Notes: generated by a model from the letters alone, not told the origin. A stretch of DNA of 64,000 bases from Kappaphycus alvarezii (GCA_002205965.3 NADL03000604.1:1116001-1180000), one strand, 5' to 3'; positions 12,881 to 24,090 are shown, counted from the stretch's first letter. A program made the numbers and translations.

Positions 12881-13319
12881 TTTATCAGTAGGTCGCATCA
12901 TACACGAAATTTGTGCACAGGAATGTACCAAAGAATTGATTTCGACGCTGTACAGTTATTGAATGAAATTCAATTTTTCAGTAGAGCGCCAGTGGCGGGG
13001 AAAGAGTGTTGATGGCCCGTGCTTTTTTGCGCAACCCTCTTCGTTTGTTACAGCAAATGGGTACACTGTAGAGCATCATTACAGTACTGTAGTACATCAA
13101 GTAAACGAGGCCAACTGCCCCAATCCTGCTACTTCAATCTCCTAGTTTGTCTACACAGAAGGTTAGAGATGCGGTGATCGCACATTCTTTTTCACCACTT
13201 ACTCTCTTACATTCAATATTCTCGTAGATCCAGAGCAATTGATCCCGTTCCCCGCAGTACTATAATTTATTATACTTCACGGGTTTGTAGGTGAATGCAC
13301 TGCCTTTCCTAAGTTTACA

Positions 13320-13480
13320 GTTAGGAACTAACCGAATATCCCATCTTAGCGGCGTGCGGCGGGGCCTAGGACAGGACGGAACTCGCTATGGACGACCAAA
13401 TGATTGAGCAAAGGCTTTGGTGGATTCTTTGGCGAGCCGTATCGGTGTCCGAAAGCAGCGGTGAACGAATACCGCGAGGG
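13320..13480 (-). pseudogene. Truncated 3' end of non-LTR element, inverted
   Basis: The minus strand reads RQRIHQSLCSIIWSSIASSV, LS-stop, then APPHAAKMGYSVSS-stop. This is the same C-terminal block as TYQRLISAMWSSVPSSILSC in the 10.9 kb copy. The tail GGTTAGTTCCTAACT follows. One in-frame stop and no upstream element sequence: a 5'-truncated, decayed insertion. Confidence 0.5.
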
Positions 13481-13599
13481 GATAAATTTATTACGGGGGA
13501 AAAATTGGGGTGTTTGAAAAATTCATTGAGCCAAGTGGTGGTACAGTACTGGACAATAGTCGAGGAATGCAATTACAGGATGTGGTGAGTGTACCATAA

Positions 13600-15690
13600 C
13601 TTACAGTTTGTATCATTCGGTGCAAATCTTCTTGAAATTTTGGTCTCAAACTGTAAAAATTAGTACAATTGTATGCAAGGAGTAAAGATCCTCTTCTGAT
13701 ACAGAGAGCATACCGTAAGTTTAGCAACAATGTTCCACTGAACTCCCGCCGTGCCATCAGGTAGGCTATTCCGTAGGGTGCCAATTGGTCTTTGATTCTT
13801 CAACGAATTGATTGCATACGTATAGCGTAAGAACGAGTTCCTTAGTTGTCAAGCCCCGACAACAACACAAATATTGCGTCAATTATTCGTGCGAAATTCT
13901 CAATATTTAAAGGTTATAGCAACCTCAATTCCGATTTACCTCTTTCCTTTCATGGGACAGCAGGAGATGGTGATGTTAGAAGCATGTACTAGTAACAAAT
14001 TACATTGAAATGCGCCAGTGACCATTCTCAGTGTCTATTACCTTGCGCGAAAGGGGAAAATTTGGATAGATTACTATTTGGAAAGTAATGTCATTCCCTG
14101 TAGTGAGGCCAGTGCATGTAATTTTACTTGTACAAAGTAAAACCAAAACGGTTTATGATTACATGTTTCCGGAATTCCCTCAGTTTGTATTCCCTGCATG
14201 AAAAACTTGGAAGACCCATTCATAGGCATGGCCATGTTGCACCTGGTCAATTTCGATGGAGGGTAGTTTCAGCACAACACACGTGCCCCATAATCCGCAC
14301 GGCCTCGGAGAAACGCATTCCATCTTAAGTTTAAACTTGGAACACCACCTATGATATACTGTAGTGTAGTGACTACCGCCTATTGATTGAAACACAAAAG
14401 CTCAATGAAAGTATTCTACATGACAATATTTGGTAAATGGGGGGAAAATTTGGGGTGCTTTTTACTGATTAGAGACGCAGGACGGCTATTCTCCGAGACA
14501 AAATGTCACGCGAAACAAATTCTCTGTGCTGTTGGTTTCAGTCCACTGCATCTACCTAAGACATCAGGTAAAAGTTAGTCCTCATACTGTGGCTAGAAGT
14601 ACAGACAAGGAAGAACTAGATTGTTGCTGCATTTGCTCAAATTCTGATGAGCCGGCTATTCGCAGCGAAAACTAAATTGAAAGTAAATACCACTGACCGG
14701 GGCGCAAAACGTTACTACAAGAATCAAGAACTTGCCGAGCCCGCACATCTGCTACGAGCCTGGAAAACGTGGCAATGAAATGCAGCCGCTGCAGATGATA
14801 CCCTTGCTGGATGCTGCAAACCATTAAACGCAAGACCTAGAACGTTGGATTCGCTACAATCAAAGTTCAGGGTCCCCGATTTGCGGTCTTGTTACGAGAG
14901 TTTGGTTGTGTTTAGAATGTTTTCATAACCGGAGAATTCATACATAAATAACAAACAGCGCACTCGATTCTTTCGCTTGGCAAAAAGATGGTCGTCTAAG
15001 TTTCTTCTGTAATCTCTGTCGGCTGCTGGTAAGGACTGCGGTATCAAATCGATCGCACATTGCGTTTCCGCTACTCTGGTGCCATGCTCTTTCACAAAAT
15101 GACTGCCGTACCATCCAAAACCAATGTTAATGAGTAGGTTGATAACTTTTTTATCAATGATGGAGTACAGAGGAAACCGAAGATACCTTTTCTTTCGTAG
15201 AGTTCAGGGGGGGATCACCCATGAGCCTCGGCTGGAGGTCAGGTGGTGTTGTATGTGCGCAGTCCTCGGCGATTCAGCATGACCGCGATGTATTGTAGAA
15301 CAAACGCCGAGACACGTGTCTTCAGATTCCCGAATTCACAGAGAGGGTGCTTCCCTCGACGATCAGCTGTAAAGTTGCTAAGGTCATGAATAGGCTAAAG
15401 TCCGTTTGATCTGATTCGTCCGTAGATATCGATCGCGACAGGTAGAAGGTCAATACCTTCGGCATGGCACGGTATCGCATAGTGTTCTTTTTGCCCCCTT
15501 TCGGCCCGGGTCAGTGCTGAGAAACCTCTATGCGGAGTGAGGGCTGCCAATGGTCACATCTAGTCCCTGTGCGGGGGCCCGAATAAAAGGTCGTCAATGA
15601 AGAGGTCCAGTGAGCGATGCTCGGCTGGGCTCTTGTGGAGGTCCCCAGCGAAGACCCGCTTTCGAAATACGATGAGGGAATTGGCCGGGT
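13600..15690. other. No recognisable gene
   Basis: Only short unconvincing frames are present on both strands. No conserved motif, terminal repeat or RNA gene was seen. Confidence 0.35.
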
Positions 15691-15699
15691 TTGTACTCA

Positions 15700-15905
15700 T
15701 CTGTCATTTCGAGTGTACACTGCCTGACCGCCAATTAAGATTAAGATCTAATCGGAGATCTATACGGATGATTTACTGGCTCTGTTACGTAAAGTTGGTG
15801 CACTGCTGCCCAAAATCTTAGAGAGCAAAGCTACAGTAAAGTAACAAACAGTACTGTACTGTACTGTACAGTATTGCATCAGTATAACGGGTGTCCGCTG
15901 CACGA
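15700..15905 (-). repeat. Inverted 3'-tail fragments of the non-LTR family with an ACAGTAC array
   Basis: The complement of 15705-15760 resembles the 3' tail at 8860-8905, including GATTAGATCTTAAT and CAGTGTACACTC. At 15873-15903 the complement of the 3' tail at 9369-9401 (CAGTATAACGGGTGTCCGC) follows directly after a run of ACTGTACTGTACTGTACAGT. Both are tails of minus-strand insertions with no coding part left. Confidence 0.5.
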
Positions 15906-16012
15906 TCTGACACATCGATTATTCCACGTATGCCACGTGTAAAACGAAGAAAATAAATCATAATTCAAGTAGCTGAGCTGCACCCAACCGGGCAGCAGCG
16001 CACAGCGGTACA

Positions 16013-16113
16013 GTCACATTAGCTCAGTCGGCAGAGCGCAGGTCTCATAATAAAACATAGGCAATCCTGAGGTCGCGAGTTCAAGGTCATACCTGGGAAC
16101 CTCGCATGTGGCT
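16013..16113 (+). tRNA. tRNA-Met(CAU)-like gene with two candidate 14-nt introns
   Basis: The parts fold as follows: acceptor GTCACAT/ATGTGGC (7 bp, one U-G pair), D arm GCTC-AGTCGGCA-GAGC, anticodon stem CAGGT/TCCTG with anticodon CAT at 16046-16048, and T stem GCGAG/CTCGC. The U31-U39 mismatch is also found in yeast elongator tRNA-Met, as I recall it. To reach this fold two stretches must be removed. One is ATAAAACATAGGCA at 16050-16063, the standard intron site after position 37. The other is GGTCATACCTGGGA at about 16085-16098, inside the T loop. Removing the second restores the loop TTCAAAC. Exact intron edges can slide by a base or two. The discriminator base is T, unusual for tRNA-Met, and no CCA is encoded. 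A tRNA pseudogene or SINE head is the main alternative. Confidence 0.6.
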
Positions 16114-16119
16114 GCTAAA

Positions 16120-16124
16120 TTTTT
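16120..16124 (+). terminator. Pol III T-run terminator
   Basis: Five T residues start 7 nt after the tRNA 3' end. This is where an RNA polymerase III stop signal is expected, and it supports an expressed gene rather than an accidental fold. Confidence 0.5.
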
Positions 16125-16321
16125 GCCAATGCCGATACGCTCCTAGCTCTTGTGCATAGTTTCAACAGTGGGTAAAGTACATAATTCATTGCAACCGTGG
16201 GTAGCGAGTGCCGTACGGACGGTACAGTATACAGCAGGATCCGTTTTGGCTGTTTTTGTTGAGGTAGCCTTATTCAAGTAATTGCTAAACTTGACCAATT
16301 TGAGAAAATGTCAGCAACATT

Positions 16322-16545
16322 TTATTTTGAGAACGAGAGATGGCCCCAAACGTCGCGAAGTATGTCGTGGCGTAGATGCAAGGTAATCAGGTGTGCCTGT
16401 GGTTCGGGCAGAAGATTTTCTCCATAGATGAGATTAAATGGCATTTTCCCGGGGGATGTTGGAGCTAACTGCTGCGACATCACTTCAGTTGCCTGCAGCA
16501 TGCGATACACATCATAGTTAAAGAGAAACCAAGTATTGCAGTAAA
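16322..16545 (-). pseudogene. LTR-retrotransposon integrase fragment
   Basis: The minus-strand product contains TSPGKMPFNLIYGENLLPEP. This fits the 'TG.sPF.l.YG..P..P' motif at the end of the integrase core in Ty3/gypsy-type elements. The preceding FNYDVYRMLQATE occupies the place of the conserved 'AYN...H' segment. No catalytic Asp or Glu region is present in frame and there is no Met start, so it is a short scrap. The motif is short, so confidence is moderate. Confidence 0.42.
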
Positions 16546-16599
16546 TTTCACGCCGTTGCTATTGTGGTACAGAGACGGCGCAATGCTTCTGGAGTTTAT

Positions 16600-18950
16600 T
16601 CGGGGTGCCCTTGCGGATTACTTACTTGATCGAAAGTAATGGCGTGAAGAGGGATGCTTTGAGACATACTGGGGGAACAGTAAATTGATGCAATGGGGAT
16701 TGATTGAAATGAGAGCTTAGTATATGAAATTTAGCTTGTGCCATGGTAGTGGGGGTGCTTTGCACGATTGTTTTCATTTCAGTGAAACAATTTATGCAAG
16801 AGTGCACGTATTGTTGTGAAATACACATAGATTTCGGATGTGTAACACAATAGGAGCATTGCCTATGACTACGCAAGTATATCCAGTTTGGAATGCAAAC
16901 CGCGGCAACCTTGCAGCTCATGCATTGAGTACCAGATAATCATGGATTCAATTCTAGCAATGGTATTGTAGCGTTTTCTTTGCCAGCAACTGGCGGACGC
17001 AGTACGCACTGAGATGGATGGGTAGACCCCTACCTGATTCAGTGCGCCCCTCAAGATGCGAGAGAAACAAGCGATCGCAAGTAGGGTGGAATGTGCAAAC
17101 AGACCCAATAAAATGGCGATAGGGCCCAATTGGAAACGAATGCGTGAGAAGCAAAGAGGTACTGACGATTGCCCCATTTGGATATATTACCTGGTTGCTA
17201 CGCCGGGGAATCCCATTTTTGTACGTGCAGTGCTAGCCACATCAGCAGTGGTGTAGGAAACGGAAGGGTGCAAACGACGAAATGTGGTACATGTAGTGCC
17301 GCAAAAACGTTGCGCTGAACGATATTCATTCTTTGCTTTTGGTACGAGTTGTACCAAGTTTCGGAATTTGTCCCAGGACAGATGTACTGTACTGTACAAA
17401 TGATTCCTTGAGTCCTGACAGCAGATATTCCACGACTGTACTATGTTGTACAGTGCTCGGAAAATGTTTGAAATTTTCCAATATAGATGCGTACATACAT
17501 GTATGTATTGTACACCCTGCACTTGTTTCATAATGAACGACATCCCGAACACTACCGCCGGTATAATATCATCGAGCATGACCAGATGCACTACTCGCTA
17601 GCTACCGTCGAGAGGTCTGATCCGCTGTGAGATCAATAAATTCGTGCTGTGCAAATAAACAGCTTGAGAGTTGCCGGACGTTATTCTCATCTACGGCTTG
17701 AATACGCAAGCTACTGTAGCGCTAGCCAGACGGTTGAAGGATGCGCAGATTGCAGTACAGTACATTGCTAGCGTATATTTTTTTACGTTACTGGTCGAGC
17801 TTTCGTGTTTTTGAAGCGGTGGATTCGATGTAACCGAATTAAAAAGGGAAAGCATTGGCACTCGAATGTTAGATTGTTGCTTGTTTGGTACAGGAGCCGG
17901 AATGGGATTTCAGTTTCTCTGTGCCAGCAAACATAGCCAGCATGTGGAATGCTTGTTTTGAGTCCACACTTTGGACAGCTTGAACAAGTGCAATCTTTAT
18001 CCGGTGCAACATGCTTGTAGTGTACAGTCCTGGGCTGTACACATAGTACCCGTCGGTATCCATGGTGGACGATGTGATTTTAAAGTAGAAGAGTTTGACG
18101 GATGCTTCACCAGACTAGACTAATCTATGAGGAAGACCGATGCAGAAATTGCTGTTATAGCAAATGCAGGGCAGGATTCATATGCTGTTGTGGGAATGAG
18201 GAATTTGCCTGCCTAGCCAAGTTTGAATATGATTGTAGTACGGTAGAGGTGAGGAGTGAAGTGTTGGTTGTGTGCAGCAAGGAAACAGCCGTTATGAATA
18301 AGGGTGAGGAAAAACGGTATTTTCCGAGCCCATTTGAAACGTCTCGAAAAACTTTTGGCAAGGTGGCACCAGCCTGACGATTGAACAAATGAATACCAAG
18401 TAAAAAAAAAAATTACCTGATATAGTAGCAAAGGCGACTTGATTTGCTCTTTGGATAATCCATCCATGTTTACGTTATATGCGCTGCAGTCAAACGTTTA
18501 TTTATGAAACATTCAAAACAAATCCGTGTTGGGGCATTGACGTGTGATGTAAGATGTCATGCAGCCAATCACGCTCTCGTAATATGCAAAGTGGAGCGAA
18601 ATGAATGGTGCGTGACACGGGATTGTGAGCCCGCGCAAAATAGCCGTACAAAATTTGAATTCAAATCAAATAGTCCTTTTGCAAAACTGTGGGACCGACT
18701 TGAAAAGTTTTTAAGCAGTGCGACAATAATGAGTGGTGTTTCCATGCCGTTACCTAAAAGTCATGACGGACGGTACTGGCGTGACACCGGCTCTCATCGT
18801 ACAGAACAAGAGTATTTTTTTTTAATGTTAATGTTCAATATGAAAAGAAAGGAGTGTACCGCCAGATTCGGGAAACGAGTTGGCCTGGACAGCTGCAGTC
18901 GACAAAAATTCGATCCGTTTCACATTCGTATGTAGCTTGTTTTGCTTGCT
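16600..18950. other. No recognisable gene
   Basis: Several short overlapping frames occur on both strands at 16622-17591 and 17869-18467, none with a recognisable domain. ACTGTAC words occur at about 17385 and 17755. No RNA gene or repeat boundary was found. Confidence 0.3.
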
Positions 18951-18959
18951 ACTCGCTTT

Positions 18960-19491
18960 CATCACCATCATAATCTGCGGGCCGCCTACCAAATACCCCC
19001 CTCCTCCTTGCGAACAGAAACTTTTTTTGTTTAGTGTACGCTGCAAAAACCAACATGTTGTTCTAGTAGTCAACGCCTTTGTTCCAGGCCCCTTGCATCG
19101 TACATTCTGTCCGTTCTCTTCCAGTTTTGCTTCGTTTAAGCCCCGCTCTCCTCCACCCCCCTCCCCGATCCTCCACACTCGTCCTACCTTTCTTCTACCT
19201 TCGCTTCCTTTGCGTCCCTCCCATCACATCACCTTCCGCCTCGTCCAGCTCCGGCACGACATCAACTTTTCTTGCCGCCTCCCTTTTGACAATCCTGCCC
19301 ACACCCCATCATCCCCCTATCGTCTCCCGCATCTGAAACCCACCAACGCATCGCACACCCAAAACTCAAAACTATTTCCTCTCGCACCAACCCGTGCTCC
19401 ACGCTTTTCCCCTCCTCTTGCTTTCACCTTGGCCATCGCATCATCTTCCTTCCCGCCCTCCTCCCTACACCGCCTCTGCCTTGCGCGAGGC
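18960..19491 (+). promoter_or_regulatory. Pyrimidine-rich leader and presumed promoter of the kinase gene
   Basis: The plus strand becomes strongly C/T-rich (runs of CTCC, CCTC and TTCC) for about 450 bp before the ATG at 19492. The frame is open upstream of that ATG to 18880, but the translation is a low-complexity Pro/Ser/His string, so I read it as untranslated leader. No TATA box is evident. The change in composition marks the start of the host-gene island. Confidence 0.4.
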
Positions 19492-21643
19492 ATGGGCAGC
19501 ACTGCCTCAGTGCAACAGCATCAAATTCATTTCAACCCACCAATCGAAGTCTTCCGTCCCGCCACCATTCCACCTTCCGCCCTTGACAACAGCTACAACA
19601 CCCTTGATCTCTCCGACATGACTCCCACTACATTTACCACCACCAATTCCGTCCCAACTTCAAACGTCTCATCCTCTTCCGCTTCAAAGACCCCAAACCA
19701 ACTTTCCGTCTCCGCTACCTCCCTCTCCCCCGGCCCTGCAACTCGCAAACCCCTCGCCGAAATCTCCCCAAACTCCGTCACCAACCACAACAATTTCATT
19801 ACGCTAAACACCCCCGCCCGTCGTCAAGCCTTGAAAAAGGACAGTGCTCATTCAAGGCTTGACAGCACTCGTTACCTTTGCATCGTCGACCGAGCAAGCA
19901 GAATAAGGCATTCTCTGACGCCCCTAGGGTTTCCAATCCCACAAAGGTCAAAAGAAAGGTCCATGTCGAGTTTGACCATACCACTGGCACCTACAAGGGA
20001 CTTGAGGAGGCACTTCGTGATGTCTTCGATGCAAACGCCCCTGATGAGCTCGAGGAGCTCTCCCAATCGTTCTCCGACTCCCAGGTCTCGCAAAACAAGC
20101 CGCCATCCAAGCCGAAGCCACCCCAACTACAGGATCGCTTGCAAACCTTCAAAAACCTTCTACCTGGTGCCCCTGACTCCGGCCCCGCATCTGATAGGGG
20201 CGCCCATATGGAGAAGGATGAGCTCAGCAGATCTTCCATTCTGCGTATGAGGCAGAAGAGGTTTGCTTTGGGTTATGGAGCTACGCCGTTCAATCGCCAT
20301 GGAGTGTCTAACTTGCCGGCCGTCACCGTTGGGCAGCCAGAGCATTTTCAGCACAAGACTCATGTCCAGGTGGATCCCTCAAACCCAACCGGTTTTGCAG
20401 GGCTGCCACGAGAGTGGGAAATTATGCTCAAGCATTCGGGAATCAATAGAGAGATGGCTTTGAAAAATCCGGAGGAGTTGTTGGATGTACTCCAGGTCAA
20501 CTATGATAAGCAGTATAATCAGCAAAAGCTTGCCGATTATCACCTCAGCCAGGTCAAGATGGGAGAGGCCACTCATGTCGACCATGATTTACTGAAAGAG
20601 TGGGAGCCTAAGTTCATCCGCGCCAATCCGCTCAAGGTGTTTAGGGATGTCGTCAAAATCGGCGAGGGCTCCTCAGGCTCGGTGTACCGCGCATTTGATC
20701 CCAAGAGAAACGTGGTTCTTGCTATTAAGCGGGTTGTGCCCAAGACGGAGGAAGATCTAATCCTCTTCAAATTCGAAGTGGCAGTAATGAGTTCGGCATC
20801 CATCAAAATCTCATTCAGTGTTATGACTCGTACAAACTCGGCGATAACCTGTTCATTGTTATGGAGCTTGCTGATGCCGGGTCTTTAACGGATGTGCTTT
20901 ATTATTTGAACGATCGCAGGCTACACCTTAATGAGCCAGAGATCGCCTTTATTTGCAGAGAGGTGTTGCAGGGACTAAGCTCTCTGCATGGAATCAAACG
21001 AATTCATAGGGATATCAAGTCGGATAACACTTTGGTGACCAGAAAAGGAGAGGTCAAGATCGCTGACTTTGGGTTTGCCGCGCAGCTAACAACTTCAGAG
21101 AACAAGCGCAATACTGTTATCGGGACACCATTTTGGATGGCACCAGAAGTTTGTCGTGGCATGGATTACGACGCCAAGGTAGACGTATGGTCAACCGGTG
21201 TCCTGGCGATTGAATGCGCTGAGGGTGCACCACCACTGCTCCATGAAACACAGATGAAGGCCATGTTCTTGATCGCCACAGAGGGACCGCCAAGACTACG
21301 GAGACCTGAGGAGTGGACCGCCGACTTCCATGACTTTATCGAAAAATGTACGATGTTGGACCCGTCGCGGAGGCCGTCTGCGTCTGAGATGTTGAAACAT
21401 CGTTTCCTTAAGCGGGCTGCGGATCCAGAACATATGGGAAGGATATTCAGCGTCGTAGCGGATTTTAGGGAGAAGGAGAGCCGTCGTTACCGAGCGTGCG
21501 AGCGGGTTGATCTGAGAGAGCACCCCTCTGAGCAAATGCCAGAGTCGCCGCAATTGAGCCCGGCCAATTCGGATGTAGAATACGAGACTGCGCAAGAATC
21601 TCCCCAGCAATCGCAAGAGACAGTTAAAGCCGGCAGAAGATGA
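19492..21643 (+). CDS. PAK/STE20-like serine/threonine kinase with two CRIB motifs (two frame breaks)
   Basis: About 717 codons if two frame changes are bridged. The start ATG-GGC gives Met-Gly-Ser, a possible myristoylation site, followed by a Ser/Pro/Thr-rich linker. A first CRIB-like motif lies at 19929-20003 (VSNPTKVKRKVHVEFD then TGTYKGL). A canonical CRIB/PBD lies at 20322-20498 (GQPEHFQHKTHVQVD, TGFAGLP). The kinase domain begins near 20634, with glycine loop GEGSSGSV at 20661, catalytic Lys at 20727, HRDIKSDN at 21005 and DFG at 21065. The activation segment TVIGTPFWMAPE is at 21113-21148. These residues predict an active Rho/Rac-controlled kinase. Frame moves once at about 19860-19920 (indel, or possibly an intron 19777-19901) and once at about 20791-20801. 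The second break falls in conserved sequence, so it is a true one-base loss or an assembly error. Confidence 0.85.
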
Positions 21644-22233
21644 ACTATCGTGGGCCATGGTTTTTGTTGGGCTTTCGATGAGCGTAGGAAAACCTTGTCC
21701 TGCCTACGTGGTGACTACTACATTGGTTTCTTCATTTCTGGTATTGCGCATAGGACAATATCAGTTTATCACAGATAAATATGTTATGTTGGAGCCAGTG
21801 GAGAACACGTGGGCACTTGAGCTGAGGTGTCTCTCGGGCCTTAGGGCCTCAACGCGGGCTCTCCCGCTGTTGGGCAGCAAATATTACCACGTGCAGTGTT
21901 CTCCTCAAAACGATTAGTTTCGAGGGCCCAATTTAACTGAACATACTGTAAAGGAGCTTTTTGAGACCGTGGGGTCTGATGCGTCCAATTTTCTCTGGCT
22001 TTGCATCCGCATAGCGCGGTCCTGAAGCTAATTCTATTGTTACACCTTTTGTCAGAGTCGACTACTCACTGAACCTTCGCTGGGAGTGCATTCCCGAAAG
22101 AGAGACTCTTGGCTACATGTGCTTCCCTCGGCGCGTGATAGAAAGGCCCTCTGTCAAAGTAAAACTGCAGACCATCAAAACTATGCCAGGAAAGCTGATC
22201 CTACCTCCTCTGCCCTCCACGAGAACAAACATC
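21644..22233. other. Spacer between convergent host genes
   Basis: 590 bp separate the stops of the kinase and the DUF1995 gene, so it should hold both 3' UTRs. No consensus polyadenylation signal stands out and the short frames here have no recognisable motif. Confidence 0.4.
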
Positions 22234-23184
22234 TCAACTTCTCCGCTGATGGCAGTTTTTGTTGTTCTGAAACCAATCGAAATCCGACGTCCCTCGAAGC
22301 TTCATCAAATATAACTCCCATTTCCTCGGAAAACACTTCAACACAGCCCCCATTACTGTTTTGGTCGGATAAGCTGCTGGATCAATGTAGTATGACGAAA
22401 CATAGTCGCCCAAGAACCCTGGCTCCCTCGTCTCTCCGTCAAACGCCATCGCCTTAGTAAGCGCGACTAAGTCTGGGTTCAACATGACAATTACCCTTGT
22501 TTTCGTCCAACCCGAGTAATGCACTGCTTGGACATCCTCAATTCGCGCTGGATTCCCACGCCGATTGCAAGGTGCAATTACCACATGGATATCAGCCTCC
22601 TCTACCACAGGGTCGCCCAACGTATGAATACGAACAAACGGTGTCAGGCTCTCCGGAATCATCAGTTTGCCCAACCTGGCGTCTTCCGCAGTATCGAAAT
22701 GTAAGACGGCTGTCTGGAGCTTGCGTTGGAATTCATAGTTGATGATATGAACTTGATCCATGCGTAGCAGTTTGTCCACGATGGAACAGGCCGTTTCCAC
22801 CAATCTGGGCAAACAATTGCTAGTGGTGACGCTGGCAATGGAGTCAGATACGGCTTGGCGCGGTGGTATAAGATGAGGATTTTTGACATCGACTCGAATC
22901 CTGTCGTGGCCCTCAGTGACAGCGACAGCGACGGCAGCCAGTACCTGGTTCTGGGTCTCTGACCAAGAGTCAGGGAAGCGGGAAAAACGGACATTTGGAG
23001 ACAGAGACTCGGATGCGGGGCTGTTATCACAGATGAGGACATTCTCATCGTCCACGGGAAGGATGGGGCGATATTTTTGCGATAGCTCGGAAACCCGGAC
23101 CCGTTTGCGGGTAGCGCACGAGGAGGCTGACAGATGAGGTGAAACGGATGGATTAGATGCGGGTGGCGGGGAAGCCATGGTCAT
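22234..23184 (-). CDS. DUF1995 domain protein, probably plastid-targeted
   Basis: An uninterrupted 316-codon ORF with ATG at 23184 (a second Met follows at codon 3). The first 40 or so residues are Ser/Pro/Ala-rich with few acids, compatible with a transit peptide. From about residue 70 it fits the DUF1995 family: FPDSWSETQNQVLAAVAVAV, GHDRIRVDVKNPHLIP, then DIHVVIAPCNRRGNPARIE, VIVMLNPDL, REPGFLGDYVSSYYI and the end block LKCFPRKWELYL. DUF1995 proteins occur in photosynthetic organisms; the Arabidopsis member LPA3 helps photosystem II accumulate. Biochemical activity is unknown. It needs no intron, faces the kinase tail to tail, and its upstream 100 bp is GC-rich. Confidence 0.8.
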   Translation of the reverse strand: MTMASPPPASNPSVSPHLSASSCATRKRVRVSELSQKYRPILPVDDENVLICDNSPASESLSPNVRFSRFPDSWSETQNQVLAAVAVAVTEGHDRIRVDVKNPHLIPPRQAVSDSIASVTTSNCLPRLVETACSIVDKLLRMDQVHIINYEFQRKLQTAVLHFDTAEDARLGKLMIPESLTPFVRIHTLGDPVVEEADIHVVIAPCNRRGNPARIEDVQAVHYSGWTKTRVIVMLNPDLVALTKAMAFDGETREPGFLGDYVSSYYIDPAAYPTKTVMGAVLKCFPRKWELYLMKLRGTSDFDWFQNNKNCHQRRS

Positions 23185-24090
23185 GGGGGGAGAAGGAATG
23201 CTGGGTTAGACATGGTAGGATGCGGGGGACTGTGGCGTGGAAAGGATGTTGAGGGAGGATGACGTTACGGGTTGCACCCAGATTTCCGCGCGTGTGTATT
23301 AAGCAAAAATCGCAGGGAAAAGAATGTGTCGATGTGAAGCCAAGTTGCTCCTTAGCGAAACAAGTGAGGGTATCTGGCGGGCAGTACAGGCTTCACCGAC
23401 ACGTACTCAAGCATAGCCCGGGATGGGTGAGCCAAAGTTGAAAAGTAACCAGAATTGTAATTTTGGCGAGAAATTTTAATGTATTACACAAGCGGCAGGT
23501 TCGGAGAGTGGCTAGGGAATCGAGAGAAGAACCATCCAATTTCATTGGCTACAGAAATGCCGTTAAGTGAATTATCTGGTGACGCTTCTCTGTATATCTG
23601 GCTACAGTGTCGTGGCCTCCACAGACCTGTGCTTGCCAGATCTCCTGGACCCGCGAGGAGCGATCTGAACTGTCGTGATACGGTACAGTATGACTAGCGT
23701 TCTTCAATTACTCTACTTGATTGGTTATTGTTGGGTATTGTGCATTACAGCGGGCGAAAAAATTCGTTCCGTTCAACACACCCCATTTGACTCAACTGTA
23801 AGCAACCAACGTTGCAGTGCGAATCACATCGACTGATGTTGACATGAGCGTTTGCAAAGACGAGTGCACCTTTTTCTGAATCATACTGCACTGATCGCCA
23901 ATACAGTTGGTTCTTTCGTTTAGAGACAAAGTGGACCGAGAAGGGTTGGTTAGGGACAAGGAAACATCCGCTCGCGCACAACTGAGATGTAGAGGAGAGT
24001 CGGTTTCCCGTCATGGCGGATGTGAACGTGCTGGGGAAGGGAGTTCTCGGCAAGGCTCGCAGCTCCCAACGAAACTCGTGAGCCATCTTA
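23185..24090. other. Upstream region of the DUF1995 gene, no gene
   Basis: This contains the presumed promoter of the minus-strand gene. Short frames on both strands from 23.7 to 24.2 kb lack recognisable motifs. A CGGTACAGTATGAC word of the window-wide ACAGTAC type occurs near 23680. Confidence 0.35.

Noticed and set aside
18880..19491. In-frame N-terminal extension of the kinase back to 18880
   Set aside because: The translation is a Pro/Ser/His low-complexity string from C/T-rich DNA, and the ATG at 19492 gives a sensible Met-Gly start.
19777..19901. A 125-nt intron in the kinase as a firm call
   Set aside because: The lengths restore frame, but the splice sites (GTCACC, GCAG) are weak and a one-base indel explains the data equally well. 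Recorded only as an option.
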